Of a DNA stretch of 64,000 bases, positions 48,389-60,292 are shown in pieces. A program made the translations under genes and the position numbers. The notes below the pieces were generated by a model, which was given only the letters and a program-made list of their open reading frames with translations, searched no databases and had not been told where the DNA came from. Numbering within the stretch: position 1 is the first letter of the stretch; each line of letters begins with the position of its first letter. The stretch is from Geothrix edaphica. Lineage in GTDB: Bacteria; Acidobacteriota; Holophagae; Holophagales; Holophagaceae. The stretch lies in assembly GCF_030268045.1 (NCBI RefSeq), contig NZ_BSDC01000001.1, positions 1,550,001 through 1,614,000 of the forward strand. Reading direction: 5' to 3'.

Positions 48389-49309
48389 ATGTCCGCACCA
48401 GCCCTCCGCATCCGCGGCCTGCGCAAAGCCTTCCCCAAGGTGGTCGCCGTGGCCGGGGTGGATCTGGAAGTGGCCCGGGGCGAGGTCTTCGGCCTGCTGG
48501 GCCCCAACGGGGCGGGCAAGACCACGACGCTGGAGATCATCGAGGGTCTGACCGAGGCCGACGGCGGGGACATCGAGATCCTGGGCCTGACCTGGGCGAA
48601 GCATGGACAGGAGATCCGCGCCCGCATCGGCGTGCAGCTCCAGAGCACCAGCCTCTTCAACAAGATCACGCCCCGGGAGTCGCTCGATCTCTACGGCAGC
48701 TACTACCCGAAGCGGCGGAGCACGGAGGAGCTGCTGGACCTGGTGCAGCTCCAGGAGAAGGCCGACGCCTACCACATCACCCTCAGCGGCGGGCAGCAGC
48801 AGCGGCTGGCCCTGGCGCTGGCCCTGGTCAACGATCCCGAGCTGGTGTTCCTCGATGAGCCCACCACGGGCCTCGATCCCCAGGCCCGGCGCAGCCTCTG
48901 GGACGTGGTGCGCCGCATGAAGGGCGAAGGCCGGACTGTCATGCTCACCACCCACTACATGGACGAGGCGGAGGCCCTCTGCGACCGGCTGGCCATCATG
49001 GACCACGGAAAGGTCATCGCCACGGGAACCCCGGCCTCGCTCATCGCGGACCTGGCCATTCCCAGCGTGGTGGAGCTGACGTTTGAAGGGGCGGCACCGG
49101 ATCCGGCGGCCTTCTCCGCGCGGCTGGGCCAGGCCGTGGAGTGCCGTGCGGACCTCTGGGAGATCCCCACGCCCGATCCCAAGGCGCTCCTTCCGCGGCT
49201 CCTGGAAGCCGCCGAAGCTGCGGCGGTGCCCTTCCAGCAGGTGCATGTGCGCCGGGCCACCCTCGAAGACGTGTTCCTGCACCGCACCGGGCGCAGCCTG
49301 AGGGAGTAG
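48389..49309 (+). CDS. ABC transporter ATP-binding protein (ABC-2 type exporter)
   Basis: 306 residues. Walker A GPNGAGKTTT, Q loop GVQLQSTSLF, signature LSGGQQQR, Walker B LVFLDEPTTGLD and H loop TTHYMDEAE are intact. A C-terminal extension of about 80 residues is typical of DrrA/NodI-type exporters. The ATG at 48389 follows GGAGGT; the upstream in-frame extension overlaps the fusion gene's 3' end. The permease starts 33 nt later. Confidence 0.94.
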   Translation: MSAPALRIRGLRKAFPKVVAVAGVDLEVARGEVFGLLGPNGAGKTTTLEIIEGLTEADGGDIEILGLTWAKHGQEIRARIGVQLQSTSLFNKITPRESLDLYGSYYPKRRSTEELLDLVQLQEKADAYHITLSGGQQQRLALALALVNDPELVFLDEPTTGLDPQARRSLWDVVRRMKGEGRTVMLTTHYMDEAEALCDRLAIMDHGKVIATGTPASLIADLAIPSVVELTFEGAAPDPAAFSARLGQAVECRADLWEIPTPDPKALLPRLLEAAEAAAVPFQQVHVRRATLEDVFLHRTGRSLRE

Positions 49310-49342
49310 CCATGACACCCCACTTTGAGAAGAGGCCCTAGG

Positions 49343-50398
49343 ATGCTCTGGCGGCAGTTCGTGATGGAATGGCGGCTCTACAGCCGCGACCGCGTGGCCA
49401 TGTTCTGGACCTTCGCCTTCCCGGTGATCCTCCTGCTGGGCTTCGGGACGATCTTCCGCGATGGCGGCGGCCCCAAGCTCTCCGTCGTGCGCGTGCAGGC
49501 CCCGGCGCCCAGCGCGCGGGACCTGGCCCTCGACCAGGCCCTGGCGGACCTGCAGCTCAAGGTCCAGACGCTGCCGAAGGCCGAGGCCGAGGCCCGCTGG
49601 GCCCGCGGCGAGACCGCCGCCCAGCTGGAAACGGAGGGCGCCGGCTACCGCCTCCGCCTGAACAGCTACCTCATGGCCCAGGCGGGGGCGACCGCCGGGC
49701 TGGTGAACCAGGCCTGGCTGATGGCCCAGGCGCGCTTGAACGGCGAGCCGGAGCCGCAGCGGATCCCTGTCCAGGTGGAGAGCCCCGGGCACAAGCACTC
49801 CGCCAACTACGCCTCCTTCCTGCTGCCGGGCCTGCTGGGCCTGAACCTCGTCAGCATGGGCCTCTTCAGCGTGGGCATGGTGAACGTGTCCTACCGGGAG
49901 AAGGGCAAGTTCCGCCGCCTGGCCGTGACGCCCCTCCCCAAGTGGATCTTCCTGCTGGGCCAGGTGCTGCACCGCCTCACGGTCACCGTGATCCAGGCCG
50001 GCATCCTGCTGCTGGTGGGCCGCCTGGTCTTCGGCATCCAGAACCAGGGGTCCTTCCTGGACCTGCTGCTCATCATGACCCTGGGCACCGGCTGCTTCAT
50101 GGCGTTCGGCTTCGCCCTCAGCGGCTTTGCGGAGACCTCCGAGGGCTACGCCGCCATCTCGAACCTGGTGTTCTTCCCCCTGATGATGCTCAGTGGCGTC
50201 TACTTCACCCTGGACTCGGCGCCGGCCTGGCTCCAGCACGCCGTGGCCGTGATGCCCCTGGCCCCGTTCCTGCGGGCCCTGCGGGCCGTGTTCAACGACG
50301 GGGGCACCCTGGCGGGACATGGGGTGGGACTGGCCATCGTGGCGGCCTGGGGTTGCGCGGCCTTCGCCCTGGCGGTCCGCCGGTTCCGCTGGGCCTGA
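49343..50398 (+). CDS. ABC-2 type transporter permease
   Basis: 351 residues. One N-terminal helix (about 18-40), a large extracytoplasmic domain (about 45-155), then five helices (about 160-350) with the ABC-2 membrane pattern (MVNVSYREKGKFRRLAVTP, LSGVYFTLDSAP). Pairs with the ATPase just upstream. This LolD-less, DrrB/YhfN-like exporter may move lipid, drug or peptide; the substrate cannot be told. The ATG at 49343 is preferred to a TTG six codons earlier. Confidence 0.9.
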   Translation: MLWRQFVMEWRLYSRDRVAMFWTFAFPVILLLGFGTIFRDGGGPKLSVVRVQAPAPSARDLALDQALADLQLKVQTLPKAEAEARWARGETAAQLETEGAGYRLRLNSYLMAQAGATAGLVNQAWLMAQARLNGEPEPQRIPVQVESPGHKHSANYASFLLPGLLGLNLVSMGLFSVGMVNVSYREKGKFRRLAVTPLPKWIFLLGQVLHRLTVTVIQAGILLLVGRLVFGIQNQGSFLDLLLIMTLGTGCFMAFGFALSGFAETSEGYAAISNLVFFPLMMLSGVYFTLDSAPAWLQHAVAVMPLAPFLRALRAVFNDGGTLAGHGVGLAIVAAWGCAAFALAVRRFRWA

Positions 50399-50446
50399 CC
50401 CCCTCCGGAACTTGTGCGGACAGGGGACCGGCCCGATAACAGGTTC

Positions 50447-53242
<2,796 letters not shown>

Positions 53243-53280
53243 GCCGGATCCCAAGCTAAACTGGTCGGCTGGAGAACCTC

Positions 53281-54543
53281 ATGCCGTCTTCCAAGCGCGC
53301 CAGGCTGGCCATCTTCCTCACCGTGTTCGTCGACCTGCTCGGCTTCGGCATCGTCATCCCGATCCTGCCCCTCTACGCCAAGGAGATCGCGGATCATCCG
53401 AGCGCCTGGATGGAGAGCGTCAACCACTTCCTGGGCCTCGGCGGGGCGGGCACCACGCCGGGCGCGTTCTGGGCGGGCGTGGGCTTCCTCAGCTTCAGCC
53501 TCATGCAGTTCATCGCCTCCCCCATCCTGGGGCGCACCTCGGACAAGATCGGCCGCAAGCCGGTGCTGTGGATGAGCCTGGTGGGCTCGGCCATCGGCTA
53601 CCTGATGCTGGCCCTCACCAGCCGCTTCGAGTGGATGCTCGCCGCCCGGATCCTGGATGGCATCACCGGCGGCAACATCTCCGTGGCCCAGGCGGCCATG
53701 GCGGACAGCTCGGCCCCGGAGGAGCGCTCCAAGGCCATGGGCATGATCGGCGCCGCCTTCGGCCTGGGCTTCGTGCTGGGACCGGCCATGGCCGGTGTCC
53801 TCAGCGGCAGTGCCTTCGGGCATCACCTGCTGGCGACCCGCGGCTGGCATCTACCCTTCTTCGTGGCGGCGGGTCTCTCCCTGGCCGCCTCCCTCCTGGT
53901 GGCGCTGTGGGTGCCTGAGACGCTCGACCAGGAAGCGCAGGCCCGGTCCCGCGAAACCCGTGGCCACGCCCTGGTGAAGGCCTTCAAGCGCCCCGGCATG
54001 CCCCAGCTCCTGGGGGTCTCCATGCTCGCCATGGCGGGCTTCGCCATGATGGAAGGCACCTTCGCCCTCATGGTCCATCAGCGCTTCGACTTCCATCAGC
54101 GGGAAGTGGGCTACCTCTTCGCCGGCATCGGCGTACTCATGGTGATCTACCAGGGTGGCCTCGTCCGCGTCGTTTCCAAGCGCGTCCCGGAGCGGGTGGC
54201 CCTCATCGCAGGCCTAATCCTGATGGGCCTAGCTCTGCCTTTGATGCCTCTGGCGGCCTGGATGTGGCCATTCCTCCTCCTCCTCATCCCCCTGGCCTGG
54301 GGCAGCGGCATGGGCAACACCGCCGGCTCGGCGCTGGCCAGCCGGCTGACCCCGCCGGAAGACCAGGGCAGTCTCTTCGGCGTGCTGAATGCCATGACCG
54401 GCCTGGGACGCATCATCGGCCCTGCGGTGGGCACCTTCACCTTCGCCCGCTGGGGCGGCCAGACCTCCTACACCGTGGCCGGACTCACCCTTGCCCTGGC
54501 CCTCTGCCTCGCCCTCACCCTCTCCCGCAAGGTGCCTGCATGA
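53281..54543 (+). CDS. MFS transporter (TetA/DHA1-like)
   Basis: 420 residues, 12 transmembrane helices. Major-facilitator motif A is GRTSDKIGRKPVLW in the loop between helices 2 and 3, and FGLGFVLGPAMAGVLSG resembles the DHA1 antiporter motif C. An unusually long first periplasmic loop (about 36-62, SAWMESVNHFLGLGGAG) precedes helix 2. The hutH ATG overlaps its stop by 4 nt, so it could move histidine, urocanate or a related compound; the substrate is only inferred from context. Confidence 0.9.
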   Translation: MPSSKRARLAIFLTVFVDLLGFGIVIPILPLYAKEIADHPSAWMESVNHFLGLGGAGTTPGAFWAGVGFLSFSLMQFIASPILGRTSDKIGRKPVLWMSLVGSAIGYLMLALTSRFEWMLAARILDGITGGNISVAQAAMADSSAPEERSKAMGMIGAAFGLGFVLGPAMAGVLSGSAFGHHLLATRGWHLPFFVAAGLSLAASLLVALWVPETLDQEAQARSRETRGHALVKAFKRPGMPQLLGVSMLAMAGFAMMEGTFALMVHQRFDFHQREVGYLFAGIGVLMVIYQGGLVRVVSKRVPERVALIAGLILMGLALPLMPLAAWMWPFLLLLIPLAWGSGMGNTAGSALASRLTPPEDQGSLFGVLNAMTGLGRIIGPAVGTFTFARWGGQTSYTVAGLTLALALCLALTLSRKVPA

Positions 54544-56030
54544 TCCGCCTCGATGGACAGTCCCTCACCGCCCCCCTGCTGGCGCGCATCGCCGCCGGCG
54601 AGGGCGTCGTCCTGGACGAGGGCGCCCTGGCCCTGGTGGCCGAGAACCGGTCCGTGGTGGACCGCATCGTGGCCGAGGGCCGCACGGTCTACGGCATCAA
54701 CACGGGCTTCGGCCAGTTCGCCACCGTGGTCATCGCCCCGGACCAGCTCCAGCAGCTCCAGCTCAACCTGATCCGCAGTCATGCCGCCGGCGTGGGCGAG
54801 CCCCTGCCGAAGGACCAGACCCGCGCCCTCATGGCCGCCCGCATCAACTGCCTCCTGAAGGGCCACAGCGGCATCCGGCCCGAGCCCATCCGCCTGCTGA
54901 CGGACTGCCTGAACCGCGACGTGGTCCCCGTGGTGCCCAGCCAGGGCAGCGTGGGCGCCAGCGGCGACCTGGCCCCCCTGGCCCACATGGCGCTCCTGCT
55001 GGTAGGAGAAGGATTGGCATGGGGCAGCGATGGGCAGGTCCCCGGCGGGGAAGCCCTGGCCAAGGCCGGGCTGAAGCCCGTGACCCTGCAGGCCAAGGAG
55101 GGCCTCGCCCTCATCAACGGCACCCAGCTCATCACGTCTCTGGGCAACCTGGCGGTCGAGAAGTTCACCCGCCTGGCCGCCTTGGTGGATGAAATCGCGG
55201 GCCTCAGCCTGGAAGCTCTGCGAGGCACCCGCGCGGCCTTCGATCCGCGCATCCACGCCGCCCGACCCCACCCCGGGCAGATCGCCGTGGCCGAGCGCAT
55301 GCGAGGAATCCTGGGTACCTCCAGCGAAATCTCGGAAAGCCACAAGGACTGTCACCGCGTGCAGGACGCCTACAGCCTGCGCTGCATCCCCCAGGTCCAC
55401 GGCGTGACCCGCGACGCGCTCCAGTTCGCCGGCGCCATCCTCGAGCGGGAACTCAACAGTGCCACGGATAATCCGATGATCTTCACAGATACTCAGGAGT
55501 CCCGTTCCGGTGGCAACTTCCATGGCCAGTACCCCGCTTTCGCCTGTGACGTGCTCGCCATCGCGGCGGCGGACCTTGCCAGCATCTCCGAGCGCCGCCA
55601 GGAGCGCCTTGTGAACCCGGCCTACAGCGACCTCCCGGCCTTCCTCACCCAGAACGGCGGACTCGAATCCGGCTTCATGATGGCCCACGTCACCTCCGCC
55701 GCCCTGGTCAGCGAGATGAAGGGCCTGGCCCATCCCGCCTGCGTGGACACCATCCCCACCAGCGCCGGGAAGGAGGACCACGTCAGCATGGGTCCCATCG
55801 CCGCGCGGAAGCTGCTGCGCGCCGTGGAGGCCCTGGAGCAGGTGCTGGCCATCGAAGCCCGCATGGCGCTCGAAGGCCTCCGCATCATCGGGCTGGCCCC
55901 CGCGGCCGGACTTCAGCCGCTGGTCGCCCGGCTGGCGGAGGCCTGCGCCCCCTGGACCGACCGGGTGATGTACGAAGAGCTCAACGCCACCCTCGGCGCC
56001 CTCCGGGCCCATCAGGAAGCCTGCCCATGA
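54540..56030 (+). CDS. hutH: Histidine ammonia-lyase
   Basis: Deaminates L-histidine to trans-urocanate and ammonia through the MIO prosthetic group. 496 residues. The MIO triad Ala-Ser-Gly is at 140-142 in GSVGASGDLAPLAH. The SHAAG histidine (H81) and the EDHVSMG region are of HAL type, not tyrosine/phenylalanine ammonia-lyase type. No hutU, hutI or hutG is present in the window. Overlaps by 4 nt with both the MFS gene upstream and the HD gene downstream. Confidence 0.94.
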   Translation: MIRLDGQSLTAPLLARIAAGEGVVLDEGALALVAENRSVVDRIVAEGRTVYGINTGFGQFATVVIAPDQLQQLQLNLIRSHAAGVGEPLPKDQTRALMAARINCLLKGHSGIRPEPIRLLTDCLNRDVVPVVPSQGSVGASGDLAPLAHMALLLVGEGLAWGSDGQVPGGEALAKAGLKPVTLQAKEGLALINGTQLITSLGNLAVEKFTRLAALVDEIAGLSLEALRGTRAAFDPRIHAARPHPGQIAVAERMRGILGTSSEISESHKDCHRVQDAYSLRCIPQVHGVTRDALQFAGAILERELNSATDNPMIFTDTQESRSGGNFHGQYPAFACDVLAIAAADLASISERRQERLVNPAYSDLPAFLTQNGGLESGFMMAHVTSAALVSEMKGLAHPACVDTIPTSAGKEDHVSMGPIAARKLLRAVEALEQVLAIEARMALEGLRIIGLAPAAGLQPLVARLAEACAPWTDRVMYEELNATLGALRAHQEACP

Positions 56031-56707
56031 ACCAGCCCACCCCCTGGCGGCCCGCCTGCGAACTGGCGCTCCGGCAATTCTCCGATGCCGACGCCATCCG
56101 GTTCTGGGGCATCGGCCACCAGGTGGACGGTGAGTACCAACCCATCTTCAACTACCGCTTCGAGCACACCTACGCGGCGGTGCTCCTGGCCCGATGGCTG
56201 GCGCCCCTGGTGGGCGCGGACGCGGAGGTGGTGGAGTGCGCGGCCTGGCTGCATGACGTGGCCAAGCGCCTGAAGGACCCCCAAGCCAAGGACACCCACG
56301 CCCAGGATGCCTCGGCCCGGGTGGAGGAGATCCTCTCGGGCACAGACTTCCCGCCGGAGAAGATCCCCGCCGTGCGCCATGCCATCGAGCACCACGTGGG
56401 CCTCAAGCTCACGAAGCGGCTGGAGCCCCTGGAGACCGCCTGCCTCTGGGACTGCGACAAGCTCAGCAAGATCGGCGCCGCGAGCCTCATCCACTTCGGC
56501 TGCATCAGCGGCGCCTTCCAGCCCATCACCACCGAGGAGATCCTGCGCCGCGGCGAGGCCTGGCTGGACCTGGCCCGGGGCATCACCGCCAGCTTCAACA
56601 CCGAACCGGCCCGGGAGGAGGGCGCGCGGCGCCTGGCCTTCCTGGAGGCCCACTACGCCCAGCTGCGCCGGGAATGGTCCGATCCCATGAAGGCGACTCC
56701 GGCATGA
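56027..56707 (+). CDS. HD-domain protein
   Basis: 226 residues. HD-superfamily metal-dependent phosphohydrolase: FEHTYAAVLLARWLA (first His), AAWLHDVAKRL (HD pair) and IEHHVGLKL (following His), with CLWDCDKLSKIG supplying the terminal aspartate. Relatives hydrolyse nucleotides or (p)ppGpp-like compounds; the substrate is unknown. Translationally coupled (ATGA) to hutH and to the HEAT-repeat gene. Confidence 0.87.
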   Translation: MNQPTPWRPACELALRQFSDADAIRFWGIGHQVDGEYQPIFNYRFEHTYAAVLLARWLAPLVGADAEVVECAAWLHDVAKRLKDPQAKDTHAQDASARVEEILSGTDFPPEKIPAVRHAIEHHVGLKLTKRLEPLETACLWDCDKLSKIGAASLIHFGCISGAFQPITTEEILRRGEAWLDLARGITASFNTEPAREEGARRLAFLEAHYAQLRREWSDPMKATPA

Positions 56708-58980
56708 GCGATTCCCTCCAGTTCGCGCAGACCCTGGCCGTGGCCTTCCGGTCCATGCAGATGTACACCGCGGCCCATCCCCGCTCCAAGGACGCCGTGG
56801 CCACGGCCTACGCCATCCTGCAGGAGCAGCTGGAGGAGCGCCCGCGGATCCAGTTCGTGGTTTCGGGGGCGCGGTCCTTCTTCAACGGCGAGGCCCAGGA
56901 GGACCGGAGCCCCCACCTCGCCGCCCTCGTCCGCCAGGTGACCGAGCGGGGCGTGAGCGGGTTCATCATCGAGCGCGGGGCCACCCCGGACGAGTTCGCG
57001 GCCTTCCTGGAGGCCCTGGGAACCCGGCCTCCGCGGGTCCAGGAGCTGGGCGGGCTGGAGAGCATGCTGCTGGCCGCCGGCGTGAAGCGCATCCAGATCA
57101 CCCAGGTCCGCTACCAGGTGGTGCTGGAAGGCGACGAGGCCGAGGAGGCCGGCCGGGAGTTGAACCGCGCCCCCTCGGTGCAGGCGCCGCCCGCAGAGGA
57201 CCCGCTGGTGAAGGCCATCCTGGAGGCCCTCCTGTTCTCCCTCCCCCTCGGCCAGGGTGCGGATCCCGGCGGGCACGGGGACGGTCCGGCCCCCGCCGAG
57301 GCCGACGAGCTGGCCTTCCTCAAGGACTTCCAGCCCCTCCAGCTGGGGGGCCTGGGGCCCCTGGGCGCCGAGTTGGGCTTCGGGCCGGACCAGCCCTCCG
57401 GTGACCAGGTGGACACCCTTCGCCAGGTGCTCTCGGGCCTGGGCCCGGGGATGTTGCTCCGCCTGCTGGCGGGCCTCGACACCCTGCCCCAGGAGCCCGC
57501 CGGCCTTGCGGTCGGGGTCCAGGGCCTGGCGGGCGGCCTCCTGCAGCAGGCGGTGACTGGGCTCCTCGGGCAGGGGGCGACCTGGGACCAGCTGGCCGGC
57601 CCCGTGCAGGGCATCCTGAATCGCCTGTCCGACCGGGACCAGGTGCGGGGCGGCCTTGGCGACTTCCTGCGTGGCCAGGGGCACGACCCGAGCAAGATCG
57701 GCCTCCTCCTGCGGCGGGTCACCTGGGAAGACCTCAGCCTCGAAGCCCGGCTCGTGAAGGTGCTCGAGGAGGGGTGCCTCTTCGACCTCACGCTGGATGA
57801 GCGGCTGGCCTTCCTGAGAGAGCTCCTGGACCTCGGCAGGATCGACGATTTCATCCGGGTGCAGGAGCTGCTGCTGGACGCCCTCCGCCAGGAGCGCCTG
57901 CTCCGCCTGCAATCCGCCCAGACCCTGGCGGGGATCGCCCGGTGGGCCCACGCCCCGGGCCTTCCCCCGGACATCGAGGCCCCCCTGACCGAGGGCCTCA
58001 AGGCCAACTTCCCCTGGGAGCCGGACCCCCCGACCCACCGCTGGACCACGGAGGCGCTGGAGACCCTCCTTCGCGCCCACGTCAGCCGCGGCCACCTCAA
58101 CCAGGTCATCTCCGACGTCCGGGAACTCGAAGAGGTCTGTGCCTTCCTGGACCATCCCCAGCCCTGGCGGCAGGAGGCCTACGACCGGCTCCTGGAGCCC
58201 CTCCGCCGCCCCGGCGTCCTCGACGAGGTGGTGGCCCACCTTTACGGCATGGACCGCGCCCACCTCGCCTCGGAGGTATTCCCGTACCTGGAGTTCATCG
58301 GCGTCCCCATGGTCCACCACCTCATGGCCTGCCTGGGCCACGAAGAGGACCGGGTGAAGCGCGGGCGGCTGGTGGAGGCCATCCGGCAGATGGGCCCGAC
58401 CGCCCTCCCGCCCATCCTGCAGGCCCTGGAATCGCCGACCTGGTACCTGGTGCGGAACGCCCTCAACCTGCTCACGGACATCGGTGATGCGGGCCTCATC
58501 CACGCCATCGCGCCCCTGCTCCGACATCCGGAGCCCCGGGTCCGCCGGGTGGCCATCCGCTCCCTGTGGCGGCTCTGCGGGCCGGCCTCCGAGCCGTACC
58601 TCATCCCCCGGATGAAGGAGACCGATCCGGGCGCGCTGGAGGAAGTCCTCTTCGCCCTGGGCCAGCTCAAGTCCGTGGCGGGCCTCCCGGCCATCGCCGA
58701 GTTCGCCCAGGACCGCCGGGCCATGGAGAAGCTCCGGATCAAGGCCATTGAGACCCTCGGCGCCATCGGTTCCCCGGAGGCCCTGGCCCCGCTGGCGGAG
58801 TTGACGCGGCGGCGGGGCTTCTTCGCGGGCACGGAGTCCACCCCGATCCGGCTGGCGGCCGCCCGGGCCCTCATGGACCTCGGAACCCCCGCCGCCATGG
58901 CGTTCCTGAAAGGCGTCCAGGAGGCGGAGCCCCGGGGGGAGTTCCGCGAGGCCCTGATGGGGCTGAGGGGAATGGCCTGA
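56704..58980 (+). CDS. HEAT-repeat protein
   Basis: 758 residues, cytoplasmic. An N-terminal region (1-140; FAQTLAVAFRSMQMYTAAHPRSKDAVATAY in order) looks like a family-specific head. A linker rich in Gly/Pro/Leu (about 155-290) follows, then helical repeats from about 320. The last 280 residues are clear HEAT/armadillo repeats (LPPILQALESPTWYLVRNAL, EPRVRRVAIRSLWRLCGPA, LEEVLFALGQLKSVAGLPAI). Scaffold or interaction function; the partner is unknown. Its ATG overlaps the HD stop by 4 nt. Confidence 0.85.
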   Translation: MSDSLQFAQTLAVAFRSMQMYTAAHPRSKDAVATAYAILQEQLEERPRIQFVVSGARSFFNGEAQEDRSPHLAALVRQVTERGVSGFIIERGATPDEFAAFLEALGTRPPRVQELGGLESMLLAAGVKRIQITQVRYQVVLEGDEAEEAGRELNRAPSVQAPPAEDPLVKAILEALLFSLPLGQGADPGGHGDGPAPAEADELAFLKDFQPLQLGGLGPLGAELGFGPDQPSGDQVDTLRQVLSGLGPGMLLRLLAGLDTLPQEPAGLAVGVQGLAGGLLQQAVTGLLGQGATWDQLAGPVQGILNRLSDRDQVRGGLGDFLRGQGHDPSKIGLLLRRVTWEDLSLEARLVKVLEEGCLFDLTLDERLAFLRELLDLGRIDDFIRVQELLLDALRQERLLRLQSAQTLAGIARWAHAPGLPPDIEAPLTEGLKANFPWEPDPPTHRWTTEALETLLRAHVSRGHLNQVISDVRELEEVCAFLDHPQPWRQEAYDRLLEPLRRPGVLDEVVAHLYGMDRAHLASEVFPYLEFIGVPMVHHLMACLGHEEDRVKRGRLVEAIRQMGPTALPPILQALESPTWYLVRNALNLLTDIGDAGLIHAIAPLLRHPEPRVRRVAIRSLWRLCGPASEPYLIPRMKETDPGALEEVLFALGQLKSVAGLPAIAEFAQDRRAMEKLRIKAIETLGAIGSPEALAPLAELTRRRGFFAGTESTPIRLAAARALMDLGTPAAMAFLKGVQEAEPRGEFREALMGLRGMA

Positions 58981-59034
58981 GCTCGTGACGGACGTCACAG
59001 GGCATGCGAAAATCGAGGTCTTCGCGGAGCGCCC

Positions 59035-59559
59035 ATGTCCTTGGTCCACCTTGATCCCGGCAAACAGGCGCCTGAAATCGTCAACGCCATCATCGAGATC
59101 CCCACGGGATCCCGCATCAAGTACGAGATCGACCACCACACGGGTCTGGTCCATGTGGACCGCGTGCTCTTCTCGCCCTTCCACTACCCGGCGGAGTACG
59201 GCTTCATCCCGGGCACCCTGGCGGAGGACGGCGATCCGGCGGACGTCCTCGTGCTCATCAACGGCTCGACCTATCCGGGCGTGGTGATCCGTGCCCGCCC
59301 CATCGCCCTGCTGCGCATGCGGGACGACAAGGGCCTGGACTCGAAGGTCCTGGCGGTGGCCACGGACGACCCCACCTATGCCCACGTGACCTCCCGCAGC
59401 GACCTGCCGCCGCACTTCCTCCTCGAGGTGGAGCACTTCTTCCTCACCTACAAGGACCTCGAGCGCAAGAGCGTGTCCAGCGACGGCTGGGGCGGCAAGG
59501 ACGAGGCGCACGCGTTCGTCCGGTCCTCCATCGAGGCCTACAACCGGCAGAAGAAGTAG
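59035..59559 (+). CDS. ppa: Inorganic pyrophosphatase (family I)
   Basis: 174 residues, hexamer-type soluble pyrophosphatase. IIEIPTGSRIKYEID, FHYPAEYGFIPGTLAEDGDPADVLVL (the DxDPxD motif) and FFLTYKDLE are diagnostic. Drives biosynthetic reactions by removing PPi. It follows the HEAT gene by 54 nt and the HAD phosphatase starts 6 nt after it. Confidence 0.97.
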   Translation: MSLVHLDPGKQAPEIVNAIIEIPTGSRIKYEIDHHTGLVHVDRVLFSPFHYPAEYGFIPGTLAEDGDPADVLVLINGSTYPGVVIRARPIALLRMRDDKGLDSKVLAVATDDPTYAHVTSRSDLPPHFLLEVEHFFLTYKDLERKSVSSDGWGGKDEAHAFVRSSIEAYNRQKK

Positions 59560-59565
59560 GGGCCG

Positions 59566-60270
59566 ATGGCATCACCGGAGGCCCCGGGCCTCGTCTGCTT
59601 CGACCTGGACGGAACCCTCGTGGATCCCCTGCTCGGGGTCCGGAATGGCGTGCGGAAGACCTGCGAGAAGTTCGGCCTCCAGATGCCGGACGAGGCCACA
59701 GTCCGCGCCTGGATCGGCTTCGGCATGCGCGAGTCCCTGGCCACCGTCCCGGGCCTGGAGGATCCGGAGCGGCTGGAGGAGGCCCTGGACTTCTACTGGG
59801 AGCGCTACCGCGAGGACGGCGTCTTCGAGCACGAGCTGTACCCGGGCGTCTTCCACCTCCTGCACCGCCTGAAGCGCCAGGGGCACCGCATCTACATCGT
59901 ATCCGCCAAGCCCAGCCTCTTCGCGCGCCGCATCGCCTACCAGTTCGACCTCAACCTCGTCTTCGACGAGATCTTCGGCAGCACGCTGAAGGGCCGCTGG
60001 CAGCCCAAGACCGAGGTGCTGGCGGGCCTGGCGGAGCGGGGCACCGTCTGGCCCGGCGGCGTGTTCATCGGCGACCGGGGCGTGGACATGGAAGCCGCCC
60101 GGGACCATGGCCTCGAGGCCATCGGCGTGGGCTGGGGCTACGGCAGCCGCGGGGAGCTGGAGCAGGCCGGGGCGGAGCACATCTTCGACACGGTGCCGGA
60201 CCTGGACGCCTGGCTGCGCGTCCGCTTCCCGCAGCCTGAGGTGTTCGACGCCTTCAGCCGTTCGGAGTAG
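59566..60270 (+). CDS. HAD-family phosphatase (phosphoglycolate phosphatase-like)
   Basis: 234 residues. HAD motif I CFDLDGTLVDP (nucleophile D13, acid D15), motif II IVSAKPS, motif III lysine in GRWQPKTEVL and motif IV FIGDRGVDMEAARDHG. The helical cap is of the Gph/PpaX type. Phosphoglycolate or PPi are possible substrates; adjacency to ppa favours a house-cleaning role. The 3' end is part of a 20-bp imperfect tandem duplication. Confidence 0.9.
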   Translation: MASPEAPGLVCFDLDGTLVDPLLGVRNGVRKTCEKFGLQMPDEATVRAWIGFGMRESLATVPGLEDPERLEEALDFYWERYREDGVFEHELYPGVFHLLHRLKRQGHRIYIVSAKPSLFARRIAYQFDLNLVFDEIFGSTLKGRWQPKTEVLAGLAERGTVWPGGVFIGDRGVDMEAARDHGLEAIGVGWGYGSRGELEQAGAEHIFDTVPDLDAWLRVRFPQPEVFDAFSRSE

Positions 60271-60292
60271 GCCTTCAGCGGTTCGGAGTCGC
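60252..60292. repeat. Imperfect 20-bp tandem duplication across two convergent stops
   Basis: GCCTTCAGCCGTTCGGAGTA and then GCCTTCAGCGGTTCGGAGTC, differing at two positions. It spans the HAD stop (60268-60270) and the start of the convergent LolA-like 3' end (stop at 60275). Probably a recent local duplication. Confidence 0.6.

Noticed and set aside
56653-59511. A 952-codon open frame on the minus strand
   Set aside because: Antisense to the HEAT-repeat gene and ppa; low-complexity sequence with no motif.
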